From Brevundimonas sp. SGAir0440 (lineage in GTDB: Bacteria; Pseudomonadota; Alphaproteobacteria; Caulobacterales; Caulobacteraceae), in assembly GCF_005484585.1 (NCBI RefSeq), contig NZ_CP039435.1, positions 2,728,001 through 2,792,000 on the forward strand: a DNA stretch of 64,000 nt, read 5' to 3'. Made by a program: the position numbers and the translations under genes. Shown here piece after piece: positions 53,320-62,319 of this stretch. How positions within the stretch are numbered: the stretch's first letter is position 1; each line of letters starts with the position of its first letter. A model generated the notes under the pieces. The model did no database searches. It was not told where the DNA came from and saw only the letters and a list, made by a program, of their open reading frames with translations.

Positions 53320-53817
53320 TTACCGCACGCAGATGCGCGCGCGGTCGTTGATCCAGCAGTCGCCGTCCAGGCGCACGGTCCCCAGGCGATCGCCGGCCTT
53401 GTTGTCGTCGGGGTCGGCGTTCCAGGTGGCGTCGGCCGAGCCGTCGGCCATGAGGACGACGACGGCGAAATGGGAGTTCTTGGGCTTGCCCTCGGACCAG
53501 GCGTTCATCGTATAGCCGCCGTCGCCGAACGGATAGACGAGGCACGGCTCGTCGAGCAGAACCTTGCCGTCGACCGAGAGATAACAGGACTTGCGCGAGG
53601 CCGCCGGCGTCGCTGACGCTGACGACGAGACCGCAGGGTTCGTGTTGATCTTCGCCGGTTCCGGAGGCGGTGCTGTCGGCTCTGGCGCGGAAGGCGCGGG
53701 GGCCTGCGTCGCGTCAGCGGGCCCAGGCGCGCCGGCGTCTTGACCGCAGGCGGCCGCGGCGGCCGACAGCATCAGGGCGGCGATCAGGCTGAGCGATCGT
53801 GAAGGGGTGGATGTCAC
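53320..53817 (-). CDS. Hypothetical envelope protein, possible lipoprotein
   Basis: 165 aa from the GTG at 53817, with GGAGG 5 nt before it. N-terminal hydrophobic segment then 'AAAAACGQ', a weak lipobox (Cys ~22), followed by a Pro/Ala-rich linker (~30-70) and a C-terminal domain with four Cys (two near 'SCYLSVDGKVLLDEPC', two in 'GDCWINDRARICVR') likely forming disulfides. No family recognised. Upstream of the autotransporter on the same strand, but separated by 208 bp with palindromes. Confidence 0.68.
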   Translation of the reverse strand: MTSTPSRSLSLIAALMLSAAAAACGQDAGAPGPADATQAPAPSAPEPTAPPPEPAKINTNPAVSSSASATPAASRKSCYLSVDGKVLLDEPCLVYPFGDGGYTMNAWSEGKPKNSHFAVVVLMADGSADATWNADPDDNKAGDRLGTVRLDGDCWINDRARICVR

Positions 53818-53960
53818 GGGAGCCTCCGTCGTTGTCTCCCAGCGCCAACACGGCCGCGCATGGAAGCGTTCCCGGCGAAGCGGCGGCGAATGACGGCGCC
53901 CCTCCCCTTCGGGCAAGCGCTCGCCTATATCGCCAGCCTGTCCCGCTCCGGAGGTTTTCC

Positions 53961-54458
53961 ATGGCCTATGTCGCCCGCAACGATCGTCCCGCCGACAAGG
54001 CGGCGCGCTATCTGGAGGTCGAGGCGGAAGTCCTGGCTGTGCTGGACGGCGAGCCGAATGTAACGGCGCGAATGGCGACGGTGGCGTCGATGCTGGCGGA
54101 TGCGTTCGAGCACTATTTCTGGACCGGCTTCTATGTCGTGGCGCCGGACAAGGCGGACGAGCTGGTGGTCGGGCCCTATCAGGGCACGCTGGGGTGCCTG
54201 CGCATTGCGTTCGGGCGCGGAGTATGCGGCGCGGCGGCGGCCACGGGCCAGACCCAGTTGGTCGAGGACGTGCATGTCTTCCCCGGCCACATCGCCTGCG
54301 ACAGCCGTTCGGCCAGCGAGATCGTGGTGCCCGTGCGCGACGCTTCGGGCGCGCTGATCGCGGTGTTCGACGTGGATGCGACGACGCCGGCCGCCTTCGA
54401 TACGGACGATCAGGAGGCGCTGGAGCGGTTGATGGCGAAGGTGTTCGCCGACGCTTGA
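53961..54458 (+). CDS. Free methionine-(R)-sulfoxide reductase (GAF domain)
   Basis: 165 aa from the ATG at 53961 (GGAGG upstream). A single GAF domain with three cysteines, Cys79 ('GTLGCLRI'), Cys89 ('GRGVCGAA') and Cys113 ('HIACDSRS'), at the same spacings (10 and 24) as the redox cysteines of E. coli fRMsr, and 'SEIVVPVRDASGALIAVFDVDA'. Reduces free Met-R-O in the cytoplasm. Confidence 0.93.
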   Translation: MAYVARNDRPADKAARYLEVEAEVLAVLDGEPNVTARMATVASMLADAFEHYFWTGFYVVAPDKADELVVGPYQGTLGCLRIAFGRGVCGAAAATGQTQLVEDVHVFPGHIACDSRSASEIVVPVRDASGALIAVFDVDATTPAAFDTDDQEALERLMAKVFADA

Positions 54459-54518
54459 TCGGGGCCGGTTGATCCGGCCGCAGCCGGCTCTATGGTCCCC
54501 GGCGACATGGAGGATCGG

Positions 54519-55196
54519 ATGACGCAGCGAACAGTCGCAATCACGGGCGGACACGGCGTCCTGGGCCGGGCGGTGCTGGAGGCGGCGCTGAAAGCCGGCT
54601 GGCAGGTCGCGGTCATCGACCATGCCGAGGGCCATACCGTGCCCGACGGCGTGCTGGAGGTCGGCGGGGTCGATCTGACGGACTCCGGCCAGGCGCAGAA
54701 GGCCGTCGACGCCGTGATCGCGCGGTTCGGGCGGCTGGACGCCCTGCTGAACATCGCCGGCGGCTTCGTCTGGCAGACGACCGACGATGCGGAACCGGCC
54801 TGGGACCGAATGCATGCGCTGAACGTCACGACCGCCGTCAACGCCAGTCGCGCGGCGCTGGATGCGCTGAAGGCCTCGCCCGAGGGTCGGATCGTCAATG
54901 TCGGCTCGGCCGCCGCGCTGAAGGCCGGCGCGGGCATGGGGGCATACGGCGCGGCCAAGGCCGGAGTCCACGCCCTGACCCAGGCGCTGGCCGAGGAGCT
55001 GAAGACGACAAACGTGACGGTCAACGCCGTCCTGCCCTCCATCATCGACACGCCGACGAACCGCAAGGACATGCCCGACGCCGACCCGACGGCCTGGGTC
55101 GCGCCGGCCGATCTGGCGGCGGTGATCCTGTTCCTGGCCTCGCCCGAGAGCCGAGCCATGACCGGCGCCCTGGTGCCCGTGACAGGCCGCGTCTGA
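54519..55196 (+). CDS. SDR-family NAD(P)-dependent oxidoreductase
   Basis: 225 aa from the ATG at 54519 (GGAGG upstream). Short-chain dehydrogenase with the cofactor loop TGGHGVLG (9-16), 'NIAGG', and catalytic Ser130, Tyr143 and Lys147 (YGAAK). Its stop overlaps the start of the CitE-like gene (TGATG), implying a shared pathway, perhaps acyl-CoA or hydroxyacid metabolism; the substrate is unknown. Confidence 0.88.
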   Translation: MTQRTVAITGGHGVLGRAVLEAALKAGWQVAVIDHAEGHTVPDGVLEVGGVDLTDSGQAQKAVDAVIARFGRLDALLNIAGGFVWQTTDDAEPAWDRMHALNVTTAVNASRAALDALKASPEGRIVNVGSAAALKAGAGMGAYGAAKAGVHALTQALAEELKTTNVTVNAVLPSIIDTPTNRKDMPDADPTAWVAPADLAAVILFLASPESRAMTGALVPVTGRV

Positions 55197-56032
55197 TGCG
55201 CAGCGACCGGGTCCGCAGCGTCCTTTATCTGCCCGCCTCCAACGCGCGGGCGATCGAGAAGGCGCGGACGCTGGATTGCGATGTCGCCGTGCTGGACCTG
55301 GAAGACGCCGTGGTGCCCGAGGCCAAGGCTGACGCCCGCGACGCCGCCGTCGCGGCGGTTCGGGCTGGCGGGTTCGGGCCGCGCCTTGGCGTGCGGATCA
55401 ATGGGCTGGACACCGACTGGGGGCTGGACGACCTGGCGGCGATGAAGGCGTCGGGGGCCACGCTGGTCGTTGCGCCCAAGGTCGAGACGCCCGAGGCCGT
55501 GCACGCCCTGTCCGCCGGCCTGGCCAGGGGCTGCGCCCTGTGGGCCATGATCGAGACGCCGCGCGCGCTGATGGCCCTGGCCGACATCGCGACGGCGGAC
55601 GGGGCGCTGGACGGGCTGATGCTGGGGGTCAACGACCTGGCCAAGGCGCTGGGGACCGGGGCGTCGCCGGATCGCGAGCCGTTCAAGCCGTGGCTGGCGA
55701 TGTTGGTCGCCGCCGCGCGGGCCAATGGCTTGCTGGCCATCGACGGGGTGTTCAACCGGATCGAGGATGCCGAAGGCCTGGCGGCCGAGGCACTACAGGG
55801 GCGACTGTACGGGTTCGACGGCAAGAGCCTGATCCACCCGTCGCAGATCGCGGCCGCCAACGCCGCCTTCTCGCCGTCCGATGCCGAGATCGCCGATGCG
55901 CAAGCGATCGTCGCCGCCTTCGACGCGCCTGACGCCGAGGGGCGGGGCGCGATCCGCGTGAACGGGGCGATGGTCGAACGGCTGCATCTGGAGCAGGCGA
56001 AGGCCTTGCTGGCGCGGGCGGATCGGGCCTAG
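55196..56032 (+). CDS. HpcH/HpaI aldolase / CitE-like CoA-ester lyase
   Basis: 278 aa. TIM-barrel fold of the CitE family: 'RSVLYLPASNARAIEKA', 'AVLDLEDAVVPEAKADAR', 'VRINGLDTDWG', 'WAMIETPRAL', 'LMLGVNDLAKAL' and 'GFDGKSLIHPSQI'. It carries the Glu/Asp metal ligands for cleaving or forming acyl-CoA thioesters such as malyl- or citramalyl-CoA. Translationally coupled to the SDR gene. Confidence 0.88.
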   Translation: MRSDRVRSVLYLPASNARAIEKARTLDCDVAVLDLEDAVVPEAKADARDAAVAAVRAGGFGPRLGVRINGLDTDWGLDDLAAMKASGATLVVAPKVETPEAVHALSAGLARGCALWAMIETPRALMALADIATADGALDGLMLGVNDLAKALGTGASPDREPFKPWLAMLVAAARANGLLAIDGVFNRIEDAEGLAAEALQGRLYGFDGKSLIHPSQIAAANAAFSPSDAEIADAQAIVAAFDAPDAEGRGAIRVNGAMVERLHLEQAKALLARADRA

Positions 56033-56084
56033 TCGCGCTGACGCAACCGCCGTAAAGCTCGCGTCGAACCTCAGCGGACCCGCC

Positions 56085-58139
56085 TTGCCCCTACCCTCCG
56101 ACACGCCTTCGAAAATCCCGGCCTGGGTCTGTGCGCCCGGCGTGCTGAAGGTGCCTTTCCTGGACGTGTTTCTGGCCGACTACGACCTGCGTCGCCTGCC
56201 GGGGGAGGACGTGCAGGCGGTGCTGGGCTGGGGGATGAAACCGACGGCGGCGGCGGGGCGACGGTGGGCCGAGAGGAACGGGCGGGCCTATGTGGCGCTG
56301 GAGGACGGGTTTTTGCGTTCGGTCGGCATCGGTGAGGCGGGTGCGACGAGCCTCAGCCTGATCGTCGACGATCTGGGCGTCTATTATGATGCGACGCGGG
56401 TCAGCCGGCTGGAGCAACTGATCCAGACGGCCGACGAGTGGTGCGATGCGGCCATGATCGCGCGGGCGCGCGGGCTGATTGACCGGATCGTGGCGTCGGG
56501 CGTGTCCAAGACCAATATGGGCGGGCCGCTGGATTCGGGCCTGCTGAAGCCCGGCCGGCGTGTGCTGATCGTGGACCAGACGTTCGGCGACGCGTCGATC
56601 GCCTGTGGCCTCGCCACGGCTCAGAGCTTTGACGAGATGATCGCCGCCGCCCGGCGCGACGAACCGGATGCCCAGCTGATCGTCAAACGCCACCCGGCGG
56701 TAGCGGCGGGCAAGAAGCGCGGCTGCGTGACGGACCTGGCCGGCGTCACCCTGGTCGATACGGATGTACGGGCCGCCGACCTTCTGGCGGCGGTGGATGC
56801 GGTCTATTGCGTGACCTCGGCCCTGGGGTTCGAGGCCCTGTTACGCGGGCTGCCGGTGCGGTGTTTCGGGGCGCCCTTCTATTCCGGCTGGGGCCTGACG
56901 ACCGATGCGGTCCAGACGGGACGGCGCGACGTCGCGCGGTCGATCGAACAAGTCGCGGCGGCCGCCCTAATCGCCTACAGCCGCTATGTCGATCCGGTGA
57001 CGGGCGACAGGTGCGAGGCCGAACAGGCGCTGGAGCGGCTGATCGCCCTGCGCGACCGGGCCGACCGACTGGCGGGTTCGTGGTCGGCGGTGGGGTTCGC
57101 GCCGGCCAAGCGTCCGCCGGTGCGTCGCCTGCTGAACTCGCCCAAGGCGTCGATGCGATATTTCATGTCGCCGTCGCGCTCCGCCGCCCACGCGAAGGCG
57201 ACCGATGGGCGGCTGATTTGGTGGGCGGGCAAGGAGAGCGAGGCGACGCGTCAGGCGGCGGCGGCTTTTAGCGGCCCGACCGTGCGGATGGAGGACGGCT
57301 TCATCCGTTCGCGGGGCCTGGGGTCCGATTTCGTCGGCGCCCTGTCGGTCGCCCTGGACGATCAGGGGGTCTATTATGATCCGTCGCGGCCCTCGCGGCT
57401 GGAGACCCTGATCGAGACCTCGGACCTGTCGCCGATGCAGTTGGCGCGGGCCGCCGCCCTGCGGACGCGCGTGGTCGATGCCGGTCTGTCGAAATACAAT
57501 CTGAGGGGTCAGGCGCCGACGGACTGGCCCGTTGATCGCGACATCCTGCTGGTCGTCGGCCAGGTCGAGAACGACAAGTCGATCCTGCTGGGCTGTGCGC
57601 CGGATCTTAACACCAATTCGGCCCTGGTGGAGGCGGCGCGGCGCGATCATCCGGACGCCTTCCTGGTCTATCGCAATCACCCCGATGTGCTGGCGGGCAA
57701 CCGGCCGGGGCGGTTGGACGCCGGGGCCATGGCTTCGGTCGACGCCGTGGGCGACGGGCTGGATATCGTGGACTGTCTGAACGCCTGTCGCCGGGTGGCG
57801 ACCCTGACCTCCCTGACGGGCTTCGAGGCCCTGATGCGGGGCAAGGCGGTGTCGGTCTATGGCCGGCCCTTCTATGCCGGATGGGGACTGACCGACGACC
57901 GGCTGACGTTTGAGCGCCGCAGCCGCCGCGCCGGCGTCGATCACCTGGTCCACGCCGCCCTGATCGCCTATCCCCTGTATGTCACGCCCGAGGGCTGGCC
58001 CTGCGAGGCCGAGGATCTGGTGGACCGGCTGATCGCCGCGCGCGACCAGCCCACGCCCAAGGCGCCGCGCGGTCAGGTGCAGCGCTGGGCCGCCGGGATC
58101 ATCGCCAGTCTCGACCGCAGGTCGCCGCCGTCCTATTGA
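56085..58139 (+). CDS. kpsC: Capsular polysaccharide beta-Kdo transferase KpsC-like
   Basis: 684 aa with a TTG start at 56085 (no ATG/GTG before the conserved region). Two homologous halves, each with the KpsC pattern: 'LEDGFLRSVGIG...VDDLGVYYDATRVSRLE' (~75-120) and 'MEDGFIRSRGLG...LDDQGVYYDPSRPSRLE' (~400-445), plus 'LTGFEALMRGKAVSVYGRPFYAGWGLT'. KpsC builds the poly-Kdo linker on phosphatidylglycerol for group 2 capsules. No kpsS or capsule export genes are nearby. Confidence 0.88.
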   Translation: MPLPSDTPSKIPAWVCAPGVLKVPFLDVFLADYDLRRLPGEDVQAVLGWGMKPTAAAGRRWAERNGRAYVALEDGFLRSVGIGEAGATSLSLIVDDLGVYYDATRVSRLEQLIQTADEWCDAAMIARARGLIDRIVASGVSKTNMGGPLDSGLLKPGRRVLIVDQTFGDASIACGLATAQSFDEMIAAARRDEPDAQLIVKRHPAVAAGKKRGCVTDLAGVTLVDTDVRAADLLAAVDAVYCVTSALGFEALLRGLPVRCFGAPFYSGWGLTTDAVQTGRRDVARSIEQVAAAALIAYSRYVDPVTGDRCEAEQALERLIALRDRADRLAGSWSAVGFAPAKRPPVRRLLNSPKASMRYFMSPSRSAAHAKATDGRLIWWAGKESEATRQAAAAFSGPTVRMEDGFIRSRGLGSDFVGALSVALDDQGVYYDPSRPSRLETLIETSDLSPMQLARAAALRTRVVDAGLSKYNLRGQAPTDWPVDRDILLVVGQVENDKSILLGCAPDLNTNSALVEAARRDHPDAFLVYRNHPDVLAGNRPGRLDAGAMASVDAVGDGLDIVDCLNACRRVATLTSLTGFEALMRGKAVSVYGRPFYAGWGLTDDRLTFERRSRRAGVDHLVHAALIAYPLYVTPEGWPCEAEDLVDRLIAARDQPTPKAPRGQVQRWAAGIIASLDRRSPPSY

Positions 58140-58213
58140 CGCGTTCTGATAGGAAACGGACTGTCCTCAAGCAGCGAGGCCCCAAGGGCCGAGCGATAGG
58201 AACAAAAACCAAA

Positions 58214-59368
58214 GTGACCCACGCCGTCATCGCCTCAACCGGCCTCTTCACCCCCGAACAATCGGTCTCCAACGCCGAACTGGTCGACAGCTACAACACC
58301 TGGGCCGACGGCTGGAACGCCCGCCACGCCGCCCAGATCGAGGCCGGCGAGCTGGAGGCCAAGTCGCACTCCTCGCCCGAGTTCATCGAGAAGGCGTCGG
58401 GCATCAAGAGCCGGTTCGTGCTGGACAAGGCCGGGATCATCGACCCCGAGCGGATGGCGCCGAACCTGGCCGAACGCTCAAACGACGAAATCTCGATCCT
58501 GGCCGAGATGGCGGTCAAGGCGGCGCGTCAAGCGATCGAGGCGTGGGGCAAGCCGGTCAGCGAGATCGGAGCCGTCCTTTGCGCCGCCTCGAACATGCAG
58601 CGCGCCTATCCGGCCATGGCGATCGAGGTTCAGCAGGCCCTGGGCATCGAGGGCTTCGCCTTCGACATGAATGTGGCGTGCAGCTCGGCGACCTTCGGCA
58701 TCAAGACGGCGGCGGACTTCATCGCCGGCGGCTCGGTCAAGGCGGTGCTGATGGTCAATCCGGAGGTCTGTTCGGCCCACCTGAACTTCACCGATCGCGA
58801 CAGCCATTTCATCTTCGGCGATGTGGCGACGGCGGTGATCGTGGAGTCGTCGGATACGGCGGGACCGGGCGGCTGGGACGTCCTGGGCACGCGGCTGAAG
58901 ACGACCTTCTCCAACAACATCCGCAACAACTTCGGCTTCTTGAACCGCAACGCGCGCGACACCGCACATCTGGACAGCCCCGAAGCCGACGACAGCGTCC
59001 AGAACGACAAGCTGTTCATCCAGCAGGGCCGCAAGGTCTTCCGCGACGTGGTGCCGATGGTGTCGGACATGATCGTGGATCACGCCGGCGAACTGGGCCT
59101 GGATCCGCACGAGCTAAAGCGGCTTTGGCTGCACCAGGCCAACATCAACATGAACACGATGATCGGCAAGAAGGTGCTGGGTCGCGAACCCTCGGCGGAT
59201 GAGAACGTCATCATCCTGGACGAATACGCCAACACCTCCTCGGCCGGGTCGATCATCGCCTTCCACCTGCACAACGACGGGTTCGAGGCGGGCGATACGG
59301 GCCTGATCTGCAGCTTCGGCGCCGGCTATTCGGCCGGGACGGTGTTCGTCAGGAAGCGCGCCGCCTGA
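58214..59368 (+). CDS. Beta-ketoacyl-ACP synthase III-like (FabH-type thiolase-fold) enzyme
   Basis: 384 aa using the GTG at 58214 (AGGA upstream); the frame is open back to a TTG overlapping the kpsC stop. Thiolase fold with Cys156 ('NVACSSATFG'), His in 'WLHQANINM' and Asn in 'YANTSSAG', the KAS III triad. Longer than housekeeping FabH (~320 aa), with an extra 'SYNTWADGWNARHAAQIEAGEL' region near the N-terminus and a ~50-residue insertion with 'FSNNIRNNFGFLNR'. Probably a specialised condensing enzyme. Confidence 0.88.
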   Translation: MTHAVIASTGLFTPEQSVSNAELVDSYNTWADGWNARHAAQIEAGELEAKSHSSPEFIEKASGIKSRFVLDKAGIIDPERMAPNLAERSNDEISILAEMAVKAARQAIEAWGKPVSEIGAVLCAASNMQRAYPAMAIEVQQALGIEGFAFDMNVACSSATFGIKTAADFIAGGSVKAVLMVNPEVCSAHLNFTDRDSHFIFGDVATAVIVESSDTAGPGGWDVLGTRLKTTFSNNIRNNFGFLNRNARDTAHLDSPEADDSVQNDKLFIQQGRKVFRDVVPMVSDMIVDHAGELGLDPHELKRLWLHQANINMNTMIGKKVLGREPSADENVIILDEYANTSSAGSIIAFHLHNDGFEAGDTGLICSFGAGYSAGTVFVRKRAA

Positions 59369-59372
59369 AGCC

Positions 59373-59834
59373 CTAAAGCCGGGGCAGGAACAGGACGAAG
59401 TCCAGGCTCCACAGCCCCGGTCCATTGGCGATCAGCCAGATCAGGATGACCATCAGCAAGGTCTCGGGCAGGTCGAAATAGCTGGAGAGGCGATAGCCGA
59501 GGCTGGTCCCCTCCACCGACTTTGACGCCACGGTCACCAGGGCGACCAGGCTGATGATCAGCAGCACCAAGGCCGCCAGGCTGGTGAACAGGCCCATGAT
59601 GAGCAGGGCGCCAAAGGCGAACTCGCACACCGAAACGAAGTTCGCGGTCTGGCGAGGGGCGGCGATGCCGGCCTCGACCATCGTCTTGCTCATCTTCTCG
59701 GCCTGGGCCGGGGTGAACAGCTTGTAGAAGCCGGACAGGAAAAACATTCCTCCGACCACGACCCGCGCGATCAAGGGCGCGACGTCCATCAGGGCCGGAA
59801 CGCCAAGGCCGAGGCCGCGATAGAGGTCGATCAT
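59373..59834 (-). CDS. DoxX family membrane protein
   Basis: 153 aa, four hydrophobic helices. 'RVVVGGMFFLSGFYKLFTPAQAEKMSKTM' and 'CEFAFGALLIMGLFTSLAALVLLIISLVAL' match the DoxX pattern. Inner-membrane protein of unclear function, sometimes linked to redox homeostasis. Convergent with the synthase gene with a 4-bp gap; 41 bp after the M48 gene on the same strand. Confidence 0.85.
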   Translation of the reverse strand: MIDLYRGLGLGVPALMDVAPLIARVVVGGMFFLSGFYKLFTPAQAEKMSKTMVEAGIAAPRQTANFVSVCEFAFGALLIMGLFTSLAALVLLIISLVALVTVASKSVEGTSLGYRLSSYFDLPETLLMVILIWLIANGPGLWSLDFVLFLPRL

Positions 59835-59875
59835 GGGGCGAAGGCTCCGCTTGGAATGGCGAAGCCTTCAATGCC

Positions 59876-61081
59876 TTACGGGCGCGTCGGTTGCTCGGCC
59901 CCGTCGCGTGGCGGATGCGTCGCCTTCCATTCCATGGCGCGGCGAATGCGGTTCTCCACGCTGGGGTGGTCGTAGAACAGGAACTCCTCGATCGCCGATG
60001 GCGACGGGGCACGGTATTCGGCGGTCTTGATCAGGGCCTTGGACAGACCGTCCGGTTCATTGGCGTGAACCAGCGAGAAGTGGTCGGCGTCCTCCTCCAT
60101 CGTGCGGGTCATGGTGGCGAAGACGGGGGTGCCCAGCACGCCCAGGAAGGCCAGCAACAAAGCCAGGACCGGCAGGCCGGCAGGGTCGGAGATGTCGCCC
60201 ACGCGATCCGCCCTCAAAAGACGATGCGCCACGGGATACAGCCGGTCGGTCAGCCAGAAGGCCAGCACCGACAACAGGACCAGAATGCCGACGGTCCAGA
60301 GAATGTGCGCCCGGACATAGTGGCCCATCTCATGGCCGACCACGCCGCGCACCTCGGCCAGATCCGCGCCCTGTTTGAACATGGTGTCGCTCATCGCCAC
60401 CCGCGCCGTGCCGAACAGGCCCGAGACATTGGCGGTGTAGCGGTCGGACTGTTTGGAGCCGTCGTAGATGAAGATTTTGTCCGAAGGCGTGCCGGTCTGT
60501 TTGGCCAGGGTCACGACGGCGTCGCGCACCGGCCCGTTCGGCGCGGGCGTATAGGTGTTGAAGATCGGTTCGATCACCAGGGGTGCGAGCACCAGGCCGA
60601 TGACGATGAAGGCCGCTGTCACGCCGGCCGCCCAGGCCCACCAGAACCGACGCGTGCGCCGGATCAGGGCATAGATCGCCACCAGCAGCAGCGCGGTCGC
60701 CACCATCGAGATGGCCGCGCCGATCACGGCCTCGCTCAGCCAGCCGCCAAACGCCTGGCTGGTCAGTCCATACTGTTTCTCTCGCCACCAGCCCTGATAG
60801 ATCGCCCACGGCAGCGTCAGCGCCCAACTCATGGCCGAATAGACCAGGGCGACGGCGAAACTGGCCAGGATCGGCCGACGACGGCGACGTTCGATCCGGC
60901 TGCGGATCGCGACCAGCAGGCCGGTGCGCACGATGATCCAGGCGACCAGGGCCGAGACCAGGAAACTCCACAGGATCAGCCAGTGCGAACCGTGGGTATA
61001 GGCGATGGCGCGGGCCGTTTCCTGGGGTGACAAGGTCGCCAGCCACTGGGCCGTCGCGACCGCCGGATCGAAATTCGTCAT
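59876..61081 (-). CDS. M48 family zinc metalloprotease (Ste24/CAAX protease-like)
   Basis: 401 aa from the ATG at 61081 (AAGGGAG upstream). Multi-helix N-terminal membrane domain (~30-165), then the protease domain with zinc motif HEMGH (250-254) and third ligand in 'EEDADHFS'; 'PIFNTYTP' and 'RYTANVSGLFGTARVAMSDTM' are Ste24-like. Probably degrades or clips membrane proteins. Confidence 0.9.
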   Translation of the reverse strand: MTNFDPAVATAQWLATLSPQETARAIAYTHGSHWLILWSFLVSALVAWIIVRTGLLVAIRSRIERRRRRPILASFAVALVYSAMSWALTLPWAIYQGWWREKQYGLTSQAFGGWLSEAVIGAAISMVATALLLVAIYALIRRTRRFWWAWAAGVTAAFIVIGLVLAPLVIEPIFNTYTPAPNGPVRDAVVTLAKQTGTPSDKIFIYDGSKQSDRYTANVSGLFGTARVAMSDTMFKQGADLAEVRGVVGHEMGHYVRAHILWTVGILVLLSVLAFWLTDRLYPVAHRLLRADRVGDISDPAGLPVLALLLAFLGVLGTPVFATMTRTMEEDADHFSLVHANEPDGLSKALIKTAEYRAPSPSAIEEFLFYDHPSVENRIRRAMEWKATHPPRDGAEQPTRP

Positions 61082-61148
61082 GGTTTTCTCCCTTGCGAGA
61101 ACCAAATCGCGCGACCCGCGTTATGTCAGGTTAATTCGCATCCATGAT

Positions 61149-61174
61149 GATTCTCGCCCGGCCACGCTTGAATC
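61149..61174. promoter_or_regulatory. Two GANTC sites in a divergent promoter region
   Basis: GATTC at 61149-61153 and GAATC at 61170-61174, 21 bp (two helical turns) apart, in the 136 bp between the M48 gene (minus) and the small gene at 61218 (plus). CcrM, encoded in this window, methylates GANTC. Regulatory role inferred only. Confidence 0.35.
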
Positions 61175-61217
61175 TTTCACGACTTTTTGTCACCCATTCT
61201 CCTGTCGAGAACAGGGG

Positions 61218-61487
61218 ATGTCCCAGATGGCTCACAAGACGCCCAAGCAGGTCCTGGAAAGCTTGGCTCATGATATCGCCACCGTGTTGAAGAGCATGGG
61301 TGGCTCGGCGCACCAGAACATGGTGGTGGATTGCGTGGCGGCGATGAAGCGCCAGCGCGGCGAGGCGGTCAACCCGCCCGATCTTCGCCAAAAGATCATC
61401 GAGACCTTCGAATACTATCGCGACTGGTTCGTTCGCCCATTCGGCGAAGGCTCGCAGCGCTGGGCGCTGGCCGGCGACTTCGGCTGA
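61218..61487 (+). CDS. Hypothetical protein, 89 aa
   Basis: MSQMAHKTPK... ends LAGDFG. An in-frame ATG at 61227 has the better-spaced Shine-Dalgarno (AGGGG) and is a real alternative. Helical, with amphipathic 'QVLESLAHDIATVLKSMGG', then 'RQKIIETFEYYRDWFVRPFGEGSQRWAL', a pattern reminiscent of small winged-helix DNA-binding folds, but I recognise no family. Own promoter region with two GANTC sites and a terminator after it. Confidence 0.7.
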   Translation: MSQMAHKTPKQVLESLAHDIATVLKSMGGSAHQNMVVDCVAAMKRQRGEAVNPPDLRQKIIETFEYYRDWFVRPFGEGSQRWALAGDFG

Positions 61488-61507
61488 TTTCACTCTCCTG
61501 AACGAAA

Positions 61508-61535
61508 AAGGCGCGCTCCCTGCGGAGCGCGCCTT
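61508..61535. terminator. Bidirectional terminator
   Basis: Perfect 12-bp stem AAGGCGCGCTCC / GGAGCGCGCCTT with CTGC loop, preceded by an A-run; between the 89-aa gene (plus) and the outer-membrane protein gene (minus). Confidence 0.8.
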
Positions 61536-61559
61536 CGTCGTTAGGACTGATCGATTAGA

Positions 61560-62087
61560 TCAGAAGCGACGGATGTAGCTGACCGAATAGGCGTCGGCTT
61601 CACCACCGTTGTCGCGGTAGTCGCGACGGGTCCAGTCGGCGCGCACGCCGTTGACGCCGTCCAGGTAGTAGTTGGCGCCGGCGCCGTAGTTCCAGCTGTC
61701 GCCGCCCACGTCGGTGTTGGCGCCGGGGAACTTCTGCTTCAGCTCGGTGTGGCCGTAGCCGCCGCGTGCGAACAGTTCCAGCTTGTCAGAGACCGGCACC
61801 TTGCCGACCACGTAACCAGCGGCGTCCCACTCGTGCTTGATCTCGCCATCGACGCCCGCGACGGTGAAGTCGTCATGCTTCACGCCGACCGAGGCTTCGG
61901 TTTCCACAGCGATGTAACGGTTGAGGTTGACGCCAAGACGACCGGTGACAGCGCCCGTCGTTGCATTGTCACCTTCAAGATGAGTGTAGCCCAGCGAGCC
62001 GTAACCGCGCGGCTCAGGATTGGTTTGAGCAAAGGCCGGGGCGGCGATGGCGGAAACGGCGACAGCAGCGAGAAGAATGTTACGCAT
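61560..62087 (-). CDS. Outer-membrane beta-barrel protein
   Basis: 175 aa. Signal peptide (1-20, AFA) then eight alternating amphipathic strands with 'GYGSLGYTHLEGD', 'YGHTELKQKFPG' and 'SVSYIRRF' ending in Phe, the export signal for the BAM complex. A small 8-strand barrel of the OmpA/OmpW-like 'porin family' type. AGGAG ~12 bp before the ATG. Function unknown. Confidence 0.87.
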   Translation of the reverse strand: MRNILLAAVAVSAIAAPAFAQTNPEPRGYGSLGYTHLEGDNATTGAVTGRLGVNLNRYIAVETEASVGVKHDDFTVAGVDGEIKHEWDAAGYVVGKVPVSDKLELFARGGYGHTELKQKFPGANTDVGGDSWNYGAGANYYLDGVNGVRADWTRRDYRDNGGEADAYSVSYIRRF

Positions 62088-62263
62088 TGTTTCTTATTAA
62101 CTCCTAGATGTGATGACCAGACCGATCATCTGCCCCATCCAGCGAGTGCTTAAATAGGTCAGCGCCTCATCTGTTCCAGAGGTACGAAAACACGACGAAT
62201 GCCTGTGGGCGCCGGGACACATACGGCGTTCCGTCAAGATCGGCGACTTTGTGGCGCCGCAGC

Positions 62264-62294
62264 AAAAAGGGCGGCCTCGACCGAGACCGCCCTT
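62264..62294 (-). terminator. Intrinsic terminator of ppdK
   Basis: Stem AAGGGCGG / CCGCCCTT (62267-62274 with 62287-62294) plus inner pairs; on the minus strand it ends in TTTTT (62268-62264). 25 bp after the ppdK stop. Confidence 0.8.
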
Positions 62295-62319
62295 CTTGGG
62301 TTCGTCCTGGTGAGAAGGC

